NCBI RefSeq assembly: GCF_001570365.1
Contig: NZ_BBYK01000041.1
Coordinates: forward strand, 1 to 64,000
Reading direction: 5' to 3'
DNA: 64,000 nt
DNA from: Microtetraspora fusca
GTDB taxonomy: Bacteria; Actinomycetota; Actinomycetes; Streptosporangiales; Streptosporangiaceae
In this document: piece by piece, positions 17,300-28,913 of the stretch
Numbering within the stretch: the stretch's first letter is position 1
Layout: the number at the start of each line of letters is the position of its first letter
Position numbers and translations under genes: made by a program
Notes under the pieces: model-generated
What the model saw: only the letters and a program-made list of their open reading frames with translations
What the model was told of the DNA's origin: nothing
Database searches by the model: none

Positions 17300-18262
17300 T
17301 TGAACGTGTCCGTGTGGGTCTGGGTCGCAGTCGTCGTCGGGTTGCTCCTCGTCCTGGCCTTCGACCTGTGGATCGTCGACCGTGGTGAACCCCGCGAGTT
17401 CTCCATGCGGCAGGCCACGTTCTGGGTCATGTTCTACGTGATGTTGGCGGTGCTCTTCGGCATCGGCCTGCTCGTGCTGTGGAGCCCCCAGGCGTCGGGA
17501 GAGTTCTTCGCCGGATACATCACCGAGTACAGCCTGAGTGTCGACAATCTGTTCGTATTCTTCATCATCATGTCGCGGTTCTCGGTGCCGCGGTTCTACC
17601 AGCACAAGGTCCTGCTGGTCGGGGTCCTGCTCGCCCTGGTGATGCGGGGCGCGTTCATCGCGGTCGGCGCGGCGGCCCTCGCGGAGTTCAGCTGGCTCTT
17701 CTACATCTTCGGCCTCTTCCTGATCTACACGGCGTACACGCTGGTCCGGGACCACAACAAGGAGGAAGAGGAGTTCACCGAGAACCTCCTGCTCCGCACC
17801 GCCCGCCGGGTCTTCCGTACCACGCCTGACTACGTCGGCTCCCGCGTGACGGTGAAGGTGAACGGCAAGCGGCTGGTCACCCCGATGCTCATCGTGATGA
17901 TCGCCATCGGCACCACCGACCTGCTGTTCGCGCTCGACTCCATCCCGGCGATCTTCGGCCTCACCAAGGACCCGTTCATCGTCTTCACCGCGAACGCGTT
18001 CGCCCTGATGGGACTGCGTCAGCTGTACTTCCTGCTGGGCGGTCTGCTGCAGCGCCTGGTGTACCTCAGCTACGGCCTCGCGTTCGTGCTCGGGTTCATC
18101 GGGGTTAAACTCGTTCTCGAGGCGTTGCATGAGAGTCATGTCTCATGGGCGCCGCAGATCCCGATTTGGGTGTCCCTGGCGGTTATCGGCGTCACGATGA
18201 CCGTGACGACGGTCGTCAGCCTGATCAAGGCCCGTCGGGATGAGGTCGTCACTCCCGGTTGA
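17300..18262 (+). CDS. TerC/Alx family membrane protein (probable Mn2+ exporter)
   Basis: The 320-residue protein has about nine membrane segments and the TerC acidic landmarks: FDLWIVDRG (TM1), SLSVDNLFVFF (TM3), and TTDLLFALDSIPA. TerC/Alx proteins export Mn2+ and are linked to protein secretion and pH or tellurite stress. TTG 17300 is chosen because GGAGG lies 9 nt upstream; GTG 17306 is possible. The longer frame from 17126 would translate the riboswitch and is rejected. Regulation by Mn2+ through the leader is inferred from the riboswitch. Confidence 0.92.
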   Translation: MNVSVWVWVAVVVGLLLVLAFDLWIVDRGEPREFSMRQATFWVMFYVMLAVLFGIGLLVLWSPQASGEFFAGYITEYSLSVDNLFVFFIIMSRFSVPRFYQHKVLLVGVLLALVMRGAFIAVGAAALAEFSWLFYIFGLFLIYTAYTLVRDHNKEEEEFTENLLLRTARRVFRTTPDYVGSRVTVKVNGKRLVTPMLIVMIAIGTTDLLFALDSIPAIFGLTKDPFIVFTANAFALMGLRQLYFLLGGLLQRLVYLSYGLAFVLGFIGVKLVLEALHESHVSWAPQIPIWVSLAVIGVTMTVTTVVSLIKARRDEVVTPG

Positions 18263-18399
18263 GGCCCCACAGGGCTAGCGCAACGGGAATTGACACTGTT
18301 TGCTTGTCTCGTTGTGCCGTACAAATGACCACGGGATCGGTAATATCGATCGTTAAGGCGCATATCGGTCCCCTGTCGCAAAGAGTACAAAGGTTCCCT

Positions 18400-19044
18400 G
18401 TGTCCAACGATTCCGAAAATCCCCGAGGCCGGGTCCGGCTCGCGCGCGGGGTGTCGCCGTGGCTGGCGCCGACCGCCGCCGCGGCGGTCGTCACCACGGC
18501 CCTCGTCCGCAAGTCCCCCCGATGGGCCCTGGCCGCGGCGCCGCTCACGGCGCTCACCGGCGCGATGCTGTGGTTCTTCCGCGACCCCGAGCGCGTCCCC
18601 GGCGAAGGGCGGATCGTCTCGCCGGCCGACGGCGTGGTGCAGAGCATCGACCCGTGGCCCGACGGCCGCACCCGGGTGGCGATCTTCATGAGCCCTCTGA
18701 ACGTGCACGTCAACCGCGCGCCCGCGGCCGGCACGATCACCTCGGTCGAGCACGTGCCCGGCGGGTTCGTCCCGGCCTTCAACAAGGACAGCGACAAGAA
18801 CGAGCGTGTCGTGTGGCACTTCGACACCGAGCTCGGCGACATCGAGATGGTGCAGATCGCCGGCGCGGTCGCGCGCCGGATCGTGCCGTACCTGTCCGCG
18901 GGCACCAGGGTGGCGCAGACCGAGCGGGTCGGCCTGATCCGGTTCGGGTCGCGGGTGGACGTCTACCTGCCCGAGGGCATCGAGCCGGCGGTGAGCGTCG
19001 GCCAGAAGACCGTGGCGGGGGTGACTCGCATTGACCACGCCTGA
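18400..19044 (+). CDS. psd: Phosphatidylserine decarboxylase proenzyme
   Basis: The 214-residue proenzyme has an N-terminal hydrophobic anchor (~20-55), WFFRDPERVPGEGRIVSPAD, and the cleavage site RFGS-RVDVYLP. Gly183-Ser184 would be cut to give a short alpha chain with a pyruvoyl group. It makes phosphatidylethanolamine from phosphatidylserine. GTG 18400 has an AAAGG ribosome-binding site. The 137-nt upstream gap is AT-richer and holds TTGACA (18290-18295) and TAATAT (18341-18346), too far apart to be one promoter. It overlaps pssA by 14 nt. Confidence 0.92.
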   Translation: MSNDSENPRGRVRLARGVSPWLAPTAAAAVVTTALVRKSPRWALAAAPLTALTGAMLWFFRDPERVPGEGRIVSPADGVVQSIDPWPDGRTRVAIFMSPLNVHVNRAPAAGTITSVEHVPGGFVPAFNKDSDKNERVVWHFDTELGDIEMVQIAGAVARRIVPYLSAGTRVAQTERVGLIRFGSRVDVYLPEGIEPAVSVGQKTVAGVTRIDHA

Positions 19045-19879
19045 GCTCCGCGCTGAGAGCTGGCCGGTTGGCGAGCTGGAGGAGGAACCCCGCGGCCCCG
19101 TGGGCAAAGCGTTCCGTCTGTCCGCCGCCGACTCCCTCTCGCTCGGCAACGCGCTCAGCGGATTCCTCGCCGTCTGCGTCCTGGCGTGGTCGGCCATCTC
19201 CGACCTCCTGCAGCGGTCCGGCGCCAAGTTCGAGCCCGACCCGCGGTTCTTCGGCACCGCCGTGGTCCTCCTGCTCATCGGCGCGACCTGTGACCTGTTC
19301 GACGGGCTGGTCGCCCGCAAGTTCCGCGCGTCCGCGATGGGCGCGGAGCTGGACAACCTCGCGGACGTGATCAGCTTCGGCTTCGCGCCCGCCTTCATGG
19401 TCGTGATCTGGGGCGGCTTCTCCGGCCGGCTCCCGCTGTGGCTGGTGCTGTGCGCGGCCGCGTCCGTCCTGCTCGCCGGCGTCGTACGGCTGGCCCGCTT
19501 CGCCTGCGTCAAGACCAAGAGCGGCGACTTCATGGGCCTGCCCATCCCCATGGGCGCGATGACGGTCGTGTCGATCGTGCTGCTCTTCCAGCCCAACTAC
19601 GTGACGATCGCCGGCATCTTCGCGGTCGCCTGGCTCATGGTCAGCCGCATCGAGTACCCCAAGCCCAAGGGCAACGTCGCGGCGGTGGTCCTCGCCTGGA
19701 TGATGATCAACGTCGCCTGCCTGAGCATCTGGGCGTCCGGCCTGGCCGGGGGCGACCAGCTCATCACCGTGGGCGCGGTCATGCAGATCGCCATCGTGGC
19801 CGCCATCCCGCTGCGCGTTCTGATCTTCAAGTGGGAGCGCCGCCGGGCGCGCCGCTCCGAGCACGAGCACGTCGGCTGA
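19031..19879 (+). CDS. pssA: CDP-diacylglycerol-serine O-phosphatidyltransferase
   Basis: The 282-residue membrane enzyme has the CDP-alcohol phosphotransferase motif DG-x2-AR-x8-G-x3-D-x3-D, starting at DLFDGLVARKF and ending at AELDNLAD. Several membrane segments follow. It makes phosphatidylserine from CDP-diacylglycerol and serine, the substrate of Psd encoded just upstream. TTG 19031 lies inside the end of psd, giving tight coupling. A strong terminator follows. Confidence 0.93.
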   Translation: MTTPELRAESWPVGELEEEPRGPVGKAFRLSAADSLSLGNALSGFLAVCVLAWSAISDLLQRSGAKFEPDPRFFGTAVVLLLIGATCDLFDGLVARKFRASAMGAELDNLADVISFGFAPAFMVVIWGGFSGRLPLWLVLCAAASVLLAGVVRLARFACVKTKSGDFMGLPIPMGAMTVVSIVLLFQPNYVTIAGIFAVAWLMVSRIEYPKPKGNVAAVVLAWMMINVACLSIWASGLAGGDQLITVGAVMQIAIVAAIPLRVLIFKWERRRARRSEHEHVG

Positions 19880-19903
19880 CCGCGCGACGCGGAACGCACA
19901 TTG

Positions 19904-19935
19904 GGAGGGGCCCGGATGGACATCCGGGCCCCTCC
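19904..19935 (+). terminator. Terminator after pssA
   Basis: GGAGGGGCCCGGATG (19904-19918) and CATCCGGGCCCCTCC (19921-19935) are exact reverse complements, giving a ~14-bp GC stem with a tight loop. It is followed by GCTTTCG, only a short T-run. Confidence 0.85.
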
Positions 19936-19984
19936 GCTTTCGTGTCCGGCTTCCGGCCTACGCGATCACCCTGTTTAATGAGGC

Positions 19985-20278
19985 ATGACCGCTATCCCGC
20001 CTCGTGAGCACACCCGGACGTACTTCCTCGGCAAGCTGGCCGAGGTGTTGGAGATCAGGGGACTCGACGTCGCGCTCCGGTCCAATCCCCCCTCGTTGAA
20101 GGCCACCGATCCGGCCGCGACGATGCTCAGCGAGACGGTCGACTGCGTGGCCACCCCGGACGGCTGGTTCTACCGGTGGTCCTGGGGCGAGATCGTGGAG
20201 AGCACGGACGACCCGGAGGCCGCGGCCGACCGCATCCTGAAGGTGTTCGCCGTCCGGTCGGCGGGCGGACGCGCCTGA
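19985..20278 (+). CDS. Conserved hypothetical protein
   Basis: The 97-residue protein begins MTAIPPREHTRTYFLGKLAE and continues with an alpha/beta pattern (LEIRGLDVALRSNPPSLKA, DGWFYRWSWGEIVEST). It looks like a compact cytosolic fold with an aromatic strand, but I do not recognise a family. ATG 19985 is the natural start; a weak TTTAAT -10-like box is just upstream (19972-19977). It is convergent with the MBL gene, with a short GGGGATCCCC palindrome between them. Confidence 0.72.
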   Translation: MTAIPPREHTRTYFLGKLAEVLEIRGLDVALRSNPPSLKATDPAATMLSETVDCVATPDGWFYRWSWGEIVESTDDPEAAADRILKVFAVRSAGGRA

Positions 20279-20300
20279 GGCGGCCGGGGGATCCCCACCG

Positions 20301-20951
20301 TCACCAGCCGCGGGCGCGCCACTCCGGCAGCGACGGGCGCTCGGCGCCGAGGGTCGTGTCCCTGCCGTGGCCCGGATAGACCCAGGTCTCGTCCGGCAGC
20401 CGATCGAAGATCCGCTCGACGACGTCGGTGTAGAGCCGATCGAACCGCTTGGGGTCCTTCTGCGTGTTGCCGACCCCGCCGGGGAACAGCGAGTCGCCGG
20501 TGAACAGGTGGCCGCCCGCGCCGTCGTACAGCAGCGCGATCGACCCCGGCGTGTGCCCGCGCAGGTGGATGACCTCGAGCGGGATCCGGCCGACGGTGAT
20601 CCGGTCGCCGTGCTCGACCGTACGGTCCACGGCGACCGGCAGTTCCGGCGCGTCGAGGGGGTGGGCCACCACCCGCGCCCCGGTCGCCGCCGCCACCTCC
20701 TTCAGGGCCATCCAGTGGTCCCCGTGCCGGTGGGTCGTCACGATGGTGCCGATCGGCCGGTCCCCGATCAGGGCGAGCAGGCGGCGTGGCTCGGCGGCGG
20801 CGTCGATGAGGAGGCCGTCGCCGGTCTCCGCGCAGCGCAGCAGGTAGGCGTTGTTGCCGAAGTCGCCGACCTCGATCTTGGAGATGGTCAGGCCGGGCAG
20901 CTCGCGCACGTCGGCGGGGCCGCCCTTGGTCACGTCACCGGTGTAGCTCAT
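20301..20951 (-). CDS. MBL-fold hydrolase (glyoxalase II-like)
   Basis: The 216-residue product has the metal motif THRHGDHW (HxHxDH), a second-shell HLRGHTPGS and FTGDSLFPGG, and the late PGHGRDTT. The layout is typical of small glyoxalase II-like/YcbL proteins, zinc-dependent thioesterases of the cytosol. Its substrate is unknown. Such a gene is often divergent from uvrA in actinomycetes (recalled synteny). ATG 20951 follows an AAGGAG ribosome-binding site on the minus strand. Confidence 0.88.
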   Translation of the reverse strand: MSYTGDVTKGGPADVRELPGLTISKIEVGDFGNNAYLLRCAETGDGLLIDAAAEPRRLLALIGDRPIGTIVTTHRHGDHWMALKEVAAATGARVVAHPLDAPELPVAVDRTVEHGDRITVGRIPLEVIHLRGHTPGSIALLYDGAGGHLFTGDSLFPGGVGNTQKDPKRFDRLYTDVVERIFDRLPDETWVYPGHGRDTTLGAERPSLPEWRARGW

Positions 20952-21111
20952 GCCACTCCTTCATCCTCGGTTCCGGGGCGTAGGTCATCATCGCCGACTC
21001 GGGGGCGGACGGTCGCAGGAGCCCATACCCTGGACTGACAGGGGACACGACCATCGGAGTGTCCGCTGGGGCCCCGGCGGCGAACCGGAGGCGGCTCCGG
21101 CCCCCACGAAA

Positions 21112-21134
21112 TTGTCGGTGCCTCCGGATAGCCT
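21112..21134 (+). promoter_or_regulatory. PafBC-type (RecA-independent) DNA-damage promoter of uvrA
   Basis: TTGTCGGTG (21112-21120), N8, TAGCCT (21129-21134) matches exactly the RecA-NDp/PafBC consensus TTGTCRGTG-N8-TAnnnT described in mycobacteria. It lies 43 nt before uvrA. No LexA palindrome (GAAC..GTTC) is seen in this 226-bp gap. Confidence 0.75.
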
Positions 21135-21177
21135 CCCCGTGCACCTCTGTTGACTCCAACGACCTATCGGGACCGCT

Positions 21178-24018
<2,841 letters not shown>

Positions 24019-24535
24019 CCGCGACCATGCGGGGCGTCGGACGGCGGCCCCGGCGCCGGCGTCGTCGTGGAGGGGCCGGTTTTCCGGCGGCCACGAACGA
24101 CGCGGGTGAACCGGTCGGCGACCTGACGCGGGGCGGTCGACGGGCCGGCGTCCCGAGGTCGGGTCGCAGCCCCGGCCCTGCTTGCGCTCGCCGCGCCCTG
24201 GAAAGGCCGATCGCCGCCCCGGCCGGCATCGCCTCGCCCCGGCCGGAAGCGACGAGGGTGGAGGCGGTCGGGGGAGCGGGCGCACCGGGCGTGGTTGCGG
24301 CAGGAGTGGTCGCGCCGGGTCCGCGTGCCCAACGGCCGCATGCGCCCGGGTCTCAACGGCCGTCCGCCTCGGCCGTCCGCCTCGGCCGTCCGCCTCGGCC
24401 GTCCGCCTCGGCCGTCCGCCTCGGCCGTCCGCCTCGGCCCGACGCGTCGGCCTGTGCGGCCGGGGCGAATGCGGGGGCGGCGGCTCCCGTCCATAGGCTG
24501 GAGTCACACCCCGATCCCGAGAAGGAAAATCCACC
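24019..24535. other. 517-bp intergenic stretch with minisatellite
   Basis: Nothing convincing is coded between uvrA and the Rieske gene. Frames on both strands give Ala/Pro/Arg/Gly low-complexity sequence. It holds a 13-bp tandem repeat at 24361-24438 and, near the downstream end, a GAGAAGGA ribosome-binding site for the next gene. Confidence 0.7.
24361..24438. repeat. 13-bp minisatellite, six tandem copies
   Basis: The unit CGTCCGCCTCGGC is repeated exactly six times end to end (24361, 24374, 24387, 24400, 24413, 24426). Because 13 is not a multiple of 3, every frame through it cycles through different peptides, which explains long spurious open frames on both strands. Confidence 0.92.
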
Positions 24536-24958
24536 ATGACGAGCAGCTCCCCGTCCATGCCCACGCGCCGCCAGGTGCTCGGGACCGCGGGCGTCGCCGC
24601 GTGCGGCGTCGCGCTCGCCGGATGCGGTGTGGGCGTGCCGCCGGAGCCGGTGGTGCCACCCGGGATCAAGGGGAAGCCCATCGCGAAGGTGGCCGACGTC
24701 CCGGTCGGCGGCGGCACCCTGATCATGGACTGGAAGATCGTGCTCACCCAGCCGTCGGAGGGCGTGTTCAAGGCGTTCACCGCGACCTGCCCGCACAAGG
24801 GCTGCCTCGTCGGCCGGTTCGCGGACAAGGCCGTGGAGTGCCCCTGCCACGGGAGCGCGTTCGCGCTCGACACCGGCGCCTGCCTGCGCGGCCCGGCCGG
24901 CGCGCCGCTCAAGGAGTTCCCGCTCCGGGTGGACGGCGACAGCATCGTGATCCTCTGA
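24536..24958 (+). CDS. Tat-exported Rieske (2Fe-2S) lipoprotein
   Basis: The 140-residue protein has a twin-Arg signal (TRRQVLGTAG, Arg11-Arg12) with a lipobox LAGC at residues 27-30, so the mature protein would be lipid-anchored at Cys30. The Rieske ligands are complete: Cys85 and His87 in CPHKGC, Cys102 and His105 in CPCH; Cys90 and Cys104 could form the usual disulfide. It would act as a small extracytoplasmic electron carrier. No cytochrome or oxygenase partner is adjacent, so its redox partner is unknown. Confidence 0.9.
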   Translation: MTSSSPSMPTRRQVLGTAGVAACGVALAGCGVGVPPEPVVPPGIKGKPIAKVADVPVGGGTLIMDWKIVLTQPSEGVFKAFTATCPHKGCLVGRFADKAVECPCHGSAFALDTGACLRGPAGAPLKEFPLRVDGDSIVIL

Positions 24959-25000
24959 CGGGCCGTCCCCGGCCCGTCCGCCGCACGATCGCGATCTGCT

Positions 25001-25023
25001 TTGTCGGTCGCTGACAGTAGGCT
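25001..25023 (+). promoter_or_regulatory. PafBC-type DNA-damage promoter of uvrC
   Basis: TTGTCGGTC (25001-25009), N8, TAGGCT (25018-25023) matches the TTGTCRGTG-N8-TAnnnT consensus with one mismatch at the ninth base. The -10 lies 7 nt before GTG 25031, so the transcript is predicted to be leaderless. Confidence 0.7.
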
Positions 25024-25030
25024 TGCATTT

Positions 25031-27013
25031 GTGGCGGATCCGGCAACCTATCGACCAGCGCCTGGAGCGATTCCCGACTCCCCGGGCGTCTACCGCTTCC
25101 GCGACCCCGGCGGCCGGGTGATCTACGTGGGCAAGGCCAAGAGCCTGCGCCAGCGGCTCAATTCGTACTTCGCGGATTTCGCCGGCCTGCACCCGCGGAC
25201 CCAGACGATGCTCACCACGGCGGCCGGCGTCGACTGGACGGTGGTCGGCACCGAGGTCGAGGCGCTCCAGCTCGAATACTCCTGGATCAAGGAGTTCGAC
25301 CCCCGGTTCAACGTGAAGTACCGGGACGACAAGTCCTATCCGTACCTCGCGGTGACGATGGGGGAGGATTTCCCCCGCGTGCAGGTGCTGCGCGGCGCCA
25401 AGCGCAAGGGGACGCGCTACTTCGGGCCCTACTCCCACGCCTGGGCGATCAGGGAGACGGTCGACCTGCTGCTGCGCGTGTTCCCGGTGCGCACCTGCTC
25501 GGCCGGGGTGTTCAAGCGGGCCGGCCAGATCGGGCGGCCGTGCCTGCTCGGATACATCGACAAGTGCTCCGCCCCCTGCGTGGGGCGCGTCACCCCGGAG
25601 GAGCACCGCGCCCTCGCCGAGGACTTCTGCGACTTCATGTCGGGCAACACCGGCCGGTTCATCAAGCGGCTCGAGAAGGCCATGCGCGAGGCCGCCGCGG
25701 TGGAGGAGTACGAGCGGGCCGCCCGGCTGCGCGACGACATCCAGGCGCTCCAGCGGGCTCTGGAGAAGCAGACCGTCGTGCTCGGCGACGACACCGACTG
25801 CGACGTGATCGCCCTGGCCGAGGACCCGCTTGAAGCGGCCGTCCAGGTCTTCTACGTGCGCGGCGGCCGCATCCGGGGCCAGCGCGGCTGGGTGGTCGAC
25901 AAGGTCGAGGAGGCCACTCCAGGCGACCTGGTGGAGCACTTCCTGCTCCAGATGTACGGCGAGGCCGCGATCCCCCGGGAGATCCTGGTCGCCGCGCTGC
26001 CGCCGGACGCGGACGCCCTGGCCGAGCTGCTGTCCGAGCAGCGGGGCGCCCGGGTCGATCTGCGCGTGCCGCAGCGCGGAGACAAGAAGAGCCTGATGGA
26101 GACCGTCGAGCGCAACGCCAAGGAGTCCCTGGCCCAGCACAAGCTCCGGCGCGCGAGCGACCTCACCACCCGCAGCCGGGCGCTGCAGGAGATCGCCGAC
26201 GCGCTCGGCCTGGACCAGGCGCCGCTGCGGATCGAGTGCTACGACATCTCGCACATCCAGGGCACCGACGTGGTCGCCTCCATGGTGGTGTTCGAGGACG
26301 GCCTGGCCCGCAAGAGCGAGTACCGCCGGTTCTCCATCAAGCACGCCGAGGGCGACGTCGCCTCCATCCACGAGGTCATCTCGCGCAGGTTCAAGCGCTA
26401 TCTGGAGGAGCGGTCGGCGACCGGCGAGCTGGGCGCCGAGCCCGCCCCCGAGTCGGCGGCCGGCGACGGAGCGGAGGACGAGGGCGCCGACCCCCGCACC
26501 GGCCTGCCGATCGACCCCGACACCGGGCGGCCGCGCAAGTTCGCCTACCCGCCGAACCTGGTCGTGGTCGACGGCGGCCCCGCGCAGGCGGCGGCCGCCC
26601 AGCGCGCGCTGGACGAGCTCGGCGTGGACGACGTCGCGGTCTGCGGCCTCGCCAAGCGGCTGGAGGAGGTGTGGTTGCCGGGCGACGACCAGCCGGTGAT
26701 CCTCCCGAGGTCGAGCGAGGGCCTTTACCTCCTGCAGCGCGTTCGCGACGAGGCGCACCGGTTCGCCATCGCCTACCATCGTTCGAAGCGATCCAGAGCC
26801 CTCAAGGAGAGCGCGCTCGACGAGGTCCCCGGCCTCGGCCCCGCCCGCAGGCAGGCGCTTCTCCGGCACTTCGGGTCGCTGAAGCGGCTGCGCGAGGCGG
26901 GCGTGGCCGAGATCCGTGAGGTCCCCGGCATCGGTCCCGCGACGGCCGAGGCCATTGTGACCGCGCTGAGCGGCGCGCGGGACGCCGACCGAGAGAAAGC
27001 GGTGAGCGACTGA
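25031..27013 (+). CDS. uvrC: Excinuclease ABC subunit C
   Basis: The 660-residue protein has the GIY-YIG nuclease domain at its start ([10 protein letters not shown] then [14 protein letters not shown]), a UVR motif ([20 protein letters not shown]) for UvrB contact, the RNase H-like UvrC domain ([20 protein letters not shown]) and a C-terminal helix-hairpin-helix pair ([26 protein letters not shown]). It makes both incisions in nucleotide excision repair. GTG 25031 gives the standard [11 protein letters not shown] start; an upstream frame from 25001 would overlap the promoter. A linker at ~470-500 is Glu/Ala-rich. It shares 1 nt with rapZ. Confidence 0.96.
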   Translation: MADPATYRPAPGAIPDSPGVYRFRDPGGRVIYVGKAKSLRQRLNSYFADFAGLHPRTQTMLTTAAGVDWTVVGTEVEALQLEYSWIKEFDPRFNVKYRDDKSYPYLAVTMGEDFPRVQVLRGAKRKGTRYFGPYSHAWAIRETVDLLLRVFPVRTCSAGVFKRAGQIGRPCLLGYIDKCSAPCVGRVTPEEHRALAEDFCDFMSGNTGRFIKRLEKAMREAAAVEEYERAARLRDDIQALQRALEKQTVVLGDDTDCDVIALAEDPLEAAVQVFYVRGGRIRGQRGWVVDKVEEATPGDLVEHFLLQMYGEAAIPREILVAALPPDADALAELLSEQRGARVDLRVPQRGDKKSLMETVERNAKESLAQHKLRRASDLTTRSRALQEIADALGLDQAPLRIECYDISHIQGTDVVASMVVFEDGLARKSEYRRFSIKHAEGDVASIHEVISRRFKRYLEERSATGELGAEPAPESAAGDGAEDEGADPRTGLPIDPDTGRPRKFAYPPNLVVVDGGPAQAAAAQRALDELGVDDVAVCGLAKRLEEVWLPGDDQPVILPRSSEGLYLLQRVRDEAHRFAIAYHRSKRSRALKESALDEVPGLGPARRQALLRHFGSLKRLREAGVAEIREVPGIGPATAEAIVTALSGARDADREKAVSD

Positions 27014-27885
27014 TGTGCGCTGCGAGAGAGCCGGCGTTCGTGATCGTCACGGGCATGTCGGGGGCGGGCCGTAGCACCGCCGCCAAGGCCCTTGAGGATC
27101 TGGGCTGGTTCGTCATCGACAACCTGCCGCCGGGGCTGCTGTTCTCCCTGGCGGAGGAGGCGGGCCGGGTCAAGCTGGCCGCGGACAAGGTGGCGGCGGT
27201 CGTCGACGTGCGCAGCCTCGCCTTCACCTCCGACCTGAACGCGGCGATCGGCGAGCTGGACGGCCGTGGGGTCGGGTTCCGCGTGGTCTTCCTGGAGGCC
27301 AGCGACGAGGAGCTGGTGCGCCGGTTCGAGAACGTGCGCCGTCCGCACCCGTTGCAGGGCGACGGGCGGCTGGTGGACGGCATCGCGCGCGAGCGCGGCA
27401 TCCTGCGCGAGGTCCGGGCCAACGCCGACCTCATAATCGACACCTCCTCGCTCAACGTCCACGAGCTGCGCAACAAGATCGTCTCCTTCTTCGGCGGCGA
27501 GGACCGGCCGGGCCTCAAGGTCAACGTGGTCTCCTTCGGCTACAAGTACGGCCTGCCGGTGGACGCCGACCTCGTGGTGGACTGCCGCTTCCTGCCGAAT
27601 CCGCACTGGGTCCCCGAGCTGCGCCCGATGAGCGGCCTGGACGCCTCCGTCCGCGAGTACGTCCTCGGCCAGATCGGGGCCAAGGAGTTCCTCGACGCGT
27701 ACGAGGAGGTCTTCGGGGTGGTGGCCGCCGGCTACGCGCGCGAGGGCAAGAGCTACGCGACGCTCGCCGTCGGCTGCACCGGCGGCAAGCACCGCAGCGT
27801 GGCCATGGCCGAGCAGCTCGGCGTGCGGCTGCGCGACCGCGGCATCGAGGTGCAGGTCAGCCACCGCGATGTGGGGCGCGAGTGA
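27013..27885 (+). CDS. rapZ: RapZ/YvcJ-family nucleotide-binding protein
   Basis: The 290-residue P-loop protein has Walker A TGMSGAGRST and FVIDNLPPGLL at the start, and the C-terminal domain motif GCTGGKHRSVAMAE. RapZ is an RNase adapter in enterobacteria; the actinomycete role is less defined but tied to envelope sugar and cell-wall control. ATG 27013 overlaps the uvrC stop by 1 nt and its stop overlaps yvcK by 4 nt. The trio rapZ-yvcK-whiA is strongly conserved in Gram-positives. Confidence 0.95.
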   Translation: MCAAREPAFVIVTGMSGAGRSTAAKALEDLGWFVIDNLPPGLLFSLAEEAGRVKLAADKVAAVVDVRSLAFTSDLNAAIGELDGRGVGFRVVFLEASDEELVRRFENVRRPHPLQGDGRLVDGIARERGILREVRANADLIIDTSSLNVHELRNKIVSFFGGEDRPGLKVNVVSFGYKYGLPVDADLVVDCRFLPNPHWVPELRPMSGLDASVREYVLGQIGAKEFLDAYEEVFGVVAAGYAREGKSYATLAVGCTGGKHRSVAMAEQLGVRLRDRGIEVQVSHRDVGRE

Positions 27886-28850
27886 CGGTTCAGGACGAGG
27901 GGAGCGAGGACGGCGGCTCCTCCGGCCCGAAAGTGGTCGCCCTCGGCGGAGGACACGGCCTGTACGCGTCCCTGTCGGCGCTGAGGACGGTGGCACGCGA
28001 CCTCACGGCCATTGTCACGGTGGCCGACGACGGGGGCTCCAGCGGCCGTCTGAGGCGTGAGCTTGGCGTCATCCCGCCCGGCGACCTGCGCATGGCCCTC
28101 GCCGCGCTGTGCGGCGACGACGAGTGGGGCCAGACGTGGAGCCGGGTCGTCCAGCACCGCTTCCGCAGCGAGGGGGAGCTGCACGGGCACGCGGTCGGCA
28201 ACCTGCTGATCGTCGCGCTGTGGGAGCTGCTCGACGATCCGGTCCAGGGGCTCGACTGGGTGGGACGCCTGCTCGGCGCCCATGGCCGGGTGCTGCCCAT
28301 GGCGTCGGTCCCGCTGGACATCCAGGCCGAGGTCGAGCTGGACGGCGAGGTCACGACGGTACGCGGCCAGGTGGCGTGCGCGCTGACGCCCGGCCGGGTC
28401 CGGGCGATCTCGCTGCTCCCGCCGGACCCGCCGGCCTGCCCGCAGGCGGTGCAGGCCATCCACGATGCCGACTGGGTGGTGTTCGGGCCGGGGTCCTGGT
28501 TCACCAGCGTCCTGCCGCACCTCAAGGTCCCCGAGCTGGCCCAGGCGCTGCACGCCACGACCGCGCGGCGGCTGGTGGTCCTCAACCTGGCCCCCCAGCC
28601 GGGTGAGACGGATGGTTTCTCCCCCGAGAAGCATCTGGAGGTGCTCAGGGAGCACGCCCCGTCGCTCGCCGTCGACGCGGTGCTCGCCGACAACGGCGTG
28701 GTCGGCGATCCGCGCGAGTTGGAGAAGGCGGTGGTGTCCCTGGGAGCGCGTCTCATATTGGCCGATGTGGGCGCTTGTGACGGATCTCCCCGGCACGACG
28801 GACCACGTCTTGCCAACGTCCTGGACGAGATTTTCCGTGAGAAGCGGTGA
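27882..28850 (+). CDS. yvcK: YvcK/CuvA family protein (gluconeogenesis factor)
   Basis: The 322-residue protein starts with VVALGGGHGLYASLSALR and VTVADDGGSSGRLRRELG, landmarks of the YvcK family related to CofD-like UDP-sugar binders. YvcK/CuvA proteins bind UDP-GlcNAc and are needed for growth on gluconeogenic carbon and for cell shape. Later motifs include LEVLREHAPSLAVDAVLAD near residue 250. GTG 27882 overlaps the rapZ stop. A 63-nt gap leads to whiA. Confidence 0.93.
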   Translation: MTVQDEGSEDGGSSGPKVVALGGGHGLYASLSALRTVARDLTAIVTVADDGGSSGRLRRELGVIPPGDLRMALAALCGDDEWGQTWSRVVQHRFRSEGELHGHAVGNLLIVALWELLDDPVQGLDWVGRLLGAHGRVLPMASVPLDIQAEVELDGEVTTVRGQVACALTPGRVRAISLLPPDPPACPQAVQAIHDADWVVFGPGSWFTSVLPHLKVPELAQALHATTARRLVVLNLAPQPGETDGFSPEKHLEVLREHAPSLAVDAVLADNGVVGDPRELEKAVVSLGARLILADVGACDGSPRHDGPRLANVLDEIFREKR

Positions 28851-28913
28851 GACCGGCCCTCTGAGGTGCGAGAGACTGGCTGCCAAAGTCTGTTTGGGGG
28901 AGGACACGCGCAG

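Noticed and set aside
18290-18346. Single psd promoter TTGACA to TAATAT
   Set aside because: The elements are 45 nt apart, far beyond normal spacing.
24361-24438. CRISPR array
   Set aside because: Units are 13 bp, directly adjacent and without spacers.
24353-26869. 838-codon open frame antisense to uvrC
   Set aside because: It runs through the 13-bp minisatellite and mirrors uvrC; no motif is seen.
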